Assembly: GCA_041476585.1 (NCBI GenBank)
Contig: JBGOTT010000193.1
Coordinates: 1-7,946 of the forward strand
Length of the DNA: 7,946 bases
DNA from: JADGRQ01 sp041476585
GTDB taxonomy: Bacteria > Pseudomonadota > Gammaproteobacteria > Burkholderiales > SG8-39
Reading direction: 5' to 3'
The notes beneath the pieces are model-generated. The model was not told where the DNA came from, searched no databases, and was given only the letters and a program-made list of their open reading frames with translations. Position 1 is the first letter of the stretch. Every line of letters starts with the position of its first letter. The position numbers and the translations under genes were made by a program. Of this stretch, positions 6,821 to 7,946 are shown one piece after another.

Positions 6821-7663
6821 ATGTTGCGCCGAACCGCACTGCTGCTCGGCCTGGTTGCATTTGCACCGCTCGTTTTCGCCCAGGAGACGGCGGTGCGCGC
6901 CCCATTCGTGACCACGCCGGACGAGGTGGTCGCTGAAATGCTCGCGCTGGCCGGTACCGGCCGCGACGACTACGTCATCGACCTCGGTTCGGGCGACGGG
7001 CGGATCGTGATTGCCGCCGCGCAGCGCTTCGGCGCGCGCGCACTGGGCGTGGACCTCGACGAGAAGCTGGTCGCGCTGTCGCGCGAGAACGCGCGCCGCG
7101 CGGGTGTTTCGGAGCGTACCGAGTTCCGCGTGCAGGATGCGTTGAGAACAGACCTGTCGCGCGCGAGCGTCGTGACCATTTACCTGCTGCCTCAACTCGT
7201 CAACGAACTGCAGCCGCGCGTGCTCGACGACATGCAACCCGGGGCGCGCGTCGTCACGCACGCGTTTTACATGCAGAGCTGGAAACCCGACGCGGTGCGC
7301 AAGGTGCGGCTCGCGCAGCGCCACGCCAGCCAGGGCGATGAAAGCACGATTTACCTGTGGATTGTGCCGGCAAAAGCTCGCGGCGAATGGCAGGCGCGTC
7401 TGCCGGCGATTGGCGATCTCAAGCTGCGCATCCACCAGAACTTTCAGGAGATCGAAGTCGAGGGACGGGCCGATGCGCGCGGTTTTCTCGTCGAGAAGGC
7501 CGCGTTGCGCGGCACGGCTATCAACTGGAATGGAACGCTGGAGCTGGCGGGCCGGCGGCTGGAACAGCGCTTCAGCGGCAGCGTGCGGCCCGATCGCATC
7601 GAGGGGGAATTGACGATCGCCGGGCAGGATCCGGTCAGGCTGATGGCTAAGAGGATTCCCTGA
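6821..7663 (+). CDS. Exported FAM173/ATPSCKMT-like SAM-dependent methyltransferase with C-terminal beta domain
   Basis: A 280-residue class I SAM methyltransferase. SAM motif I is VIDLGSGDGR (52-61), the ribose-binding acidic strand is GVDLD (76-80), and VQDAL (104-108) follows. VTIYLLPQLVNEL (118-130), then GARVVTHAF, resembles the FAM173/ATPSCKMT lysine methyltransferases, whose eukaryotic members modify the ATP synthase c subunit; the bacterial substrate is unknown. The N-terminus is a clear signal peptide: MLRR, a hydrophobic core to about residue 18, and a VFA/Q cleavage site after residue 20. Residues ~188-280 are a separate beta-rich segment of unknown role. The ATG is only 3 nt after the tlpA-like stop with no strong Shine-Dalgarno, so coupling is likely. 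A downstream in-frame GTG at 6893 has a better ribosome site and would yield a cytoplasmic form. The methyltransferase fold is certain; the location is not. Confidence 0.87.
   Translation: MLRRTALLLGLVAFAPLVFAQETAVRAPFVTTPDEVVAEMLALAGTGRDDYVIDLGSGDGRIVIAAAQRFGARALGVDLDEKLVALSRENARRAGVSERTEFRVQDALRTDLSRASVVTIYLLPQLVNELQPRVLDDMQPGARVVTHAFYMQSWKPDAVRKVRLAQRHASQGDESTIYLWIVPAKARGEWQARLPAIGDLKLRIHQNFQEIEVEGRADARGFLVEKAALRGTAINWNGTLELAGRRLEQRFSGSVRPDRIEGELTIAGQDPVRLMAKRIP
6882..6895 (+). promoter_or_regulatory. Internal ribosome binding site and alternative GTG start in the methyltransferase gene
   Basis: AGGAG (6882-6886) is followed after 6 nt by an in-frame GTG (6893-6895) at codon 25, just past the predicted signal-peptide cleavage site. 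Initiation here would give a 256-residue protein keeping the whole SAM-binding domain, including the PFVTTPDEVV segment, but without the export signal. This ribosome site matches the consensus better than anything before the upstream ATG. Whether it is used is unknown. Confidence 0.35.
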
Positions 7664-7753
7664 CCCTCATTCGGCTCCCAACGGCAACCCTGGGGGTCGT
7701 TGCATAGTTGAACCCGGCAGCGTGGTTTAGACTCGGCGCCAGAGGGAGGATCG
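7664..7753. promoter_or_regulatory. Spacer between the methyltransferase and Bug-receptor genes
   Basis: A 90-bp gap that should hold the end of one operon and the promoter of the receptor gene. An imperfect hairpin, CAACG-(GCA)-ACCC / GGGT-CGTTG (7679-7702), lies 15 nt after the stop but has no T tract, so it is at best a weak terminator. TTGCAT (7700-7705), TTGAAC (7708-7713) and TTTAGA (7726-7731) resemble promoter pieces but not at good spacing. AGGGAGGA (7743-7750) is the Shine-Dalgarno for the receptor. Confidence 0.3.
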
Positions 7754-7946
7754 ATGATGCTACGCACGCTCGCCGCGGTCCTGTGCATGTTTTCGTCGCT
7801 TGCGACGGCACAGCAATACCCGTCGAAACCGGTCACGTTCGTGATCCCGTTCGCCGCCGGCGGCGATTCCGACCTGTCGGGCCGCAACGTCGCGCTGCAT
7901 GCATCGAAGTACCTCAACAACCAGCCGATCGTATCGGTGAACCGGA
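7754..7946 (+). CDS. Bug/TctC-family tripartite tricarboxylate transporter receptor, 5' part only
   Basis: The first 64 codons of a periplasmic solute-binding protein of the Bug (TctC) family; the gene continues past the right edge. A short signal peptide (MMLRTLAAVLCMFSSLATA, residues 1-19) with cleavage at ATA/Q is followed by the family opening QYPSKPVTFVIPFAAGGDSD (20-40). Family members start their mature part with Y-P-x-K-P-(I/V) and a V-P-F-x-x-G-G loop that contacts carboxylate ligands. Two ATGs stand in tandem (7754 and 7757); AGGGAGGA just upstream serves either. Such receptors bind carboxylates and are often orphan copies in Burkholderiales. The ligand cannot be predicted. It has its own ribosome site and spacer, so it is probably a separate unit from the upstream operon. 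Confidence 0.87.
   Translation, partial: MMLRTLAAVLCMFSSLATAQQYPSKPVTFVIPFAAGGDSDLSGRNVALHASKYLNNQPIVSVNR

Noticed and set aside
7679..7702. Hairpin after the methyltransferase stop as a rho-independent terminator
   Set aside because: The stem is interrupted by a 3-nt bulge and no T tract follows, so it is not called as a terminator.

Overview
This is a GC-rich bacterial chromosome segment with tightly packed genes. The likely source is a betaproteobacterium of the Burkholderiales type. That guess rests on the Bug/TctC-type solute receptor at the right end (a family greatly expanded in Bordetella, Variovorax, Cupriavidus and relatives), a chloroaromatic-type TRAP transporter, and the high GC content. 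No rRNA, tRNA, CRISPR array, insertion sequence or phage gene is visible.

Layout. Positions 1-1889 (minus strand) hold a TRAP transporter pair, the small permease dctQ followed by the large permease dctM, joined by a GTGA stop/start overlap; dctM runs off the left edge. A 120-bp spacer separates dctQ from a divergent plus-strand PatB/MalY-type C-S lyase (2010-3167). That gene converges on a minus-strand ChaC-type gamma-glutamylcyclotransferase (3164-3727), and the two share the palindrome CTAG as stop codons. An AT-rich divergent spacer (3728-3821) precedes an acyl-CoA dehydrogenase-fold protein (3822-5033). After a 141-bp gap come three plus-strand genes that are overlapping or nearly abutting and whose products all carry export signals: a Tat-signal transglutaminase-like protein (5175-6269), a TlpA-like thioredoxin (6266-6817) and a SAM methyltransferase of the FAM173/ATPSCKMT type (6821-7663). 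The window ends in the first 64 codons of a Bug-type receptor (from 7754).

The most notable gene is the acyl-CoA dehydrogenase homologue. Both positions where this fold normally carries its catalytic glutamate are replaced (Gly370 and Gln249), and an arginine sits at residue 85. These are the marks I recall for 3-sulfinopropionyl-CoA desulfinase (Acd of Advenella mimigardefordensis), which removes sulfite from an acyl-CoA instead of oxidising it. Its neighbours act on glutathione (ChaC) and C-S bonds (PatB), so the left two thirds could be an organosulfur catabolism locus with its own TRAP importer. That is an inference: no CoA-transferase or CoA-ligase and no DctP receptor is inside the window.

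The second point of interest is the right-hand exported-protein operon. A strong rho-independent terminator-like hairpin lies inside the signal-peptide codons of the TlpA gene. The methyltransferase has a clear signal peptide although SAM is a cytoplasmic cofactor, and a second in-frame GTG with a good Shine-Dalgarno could make a cytoplasmic form.
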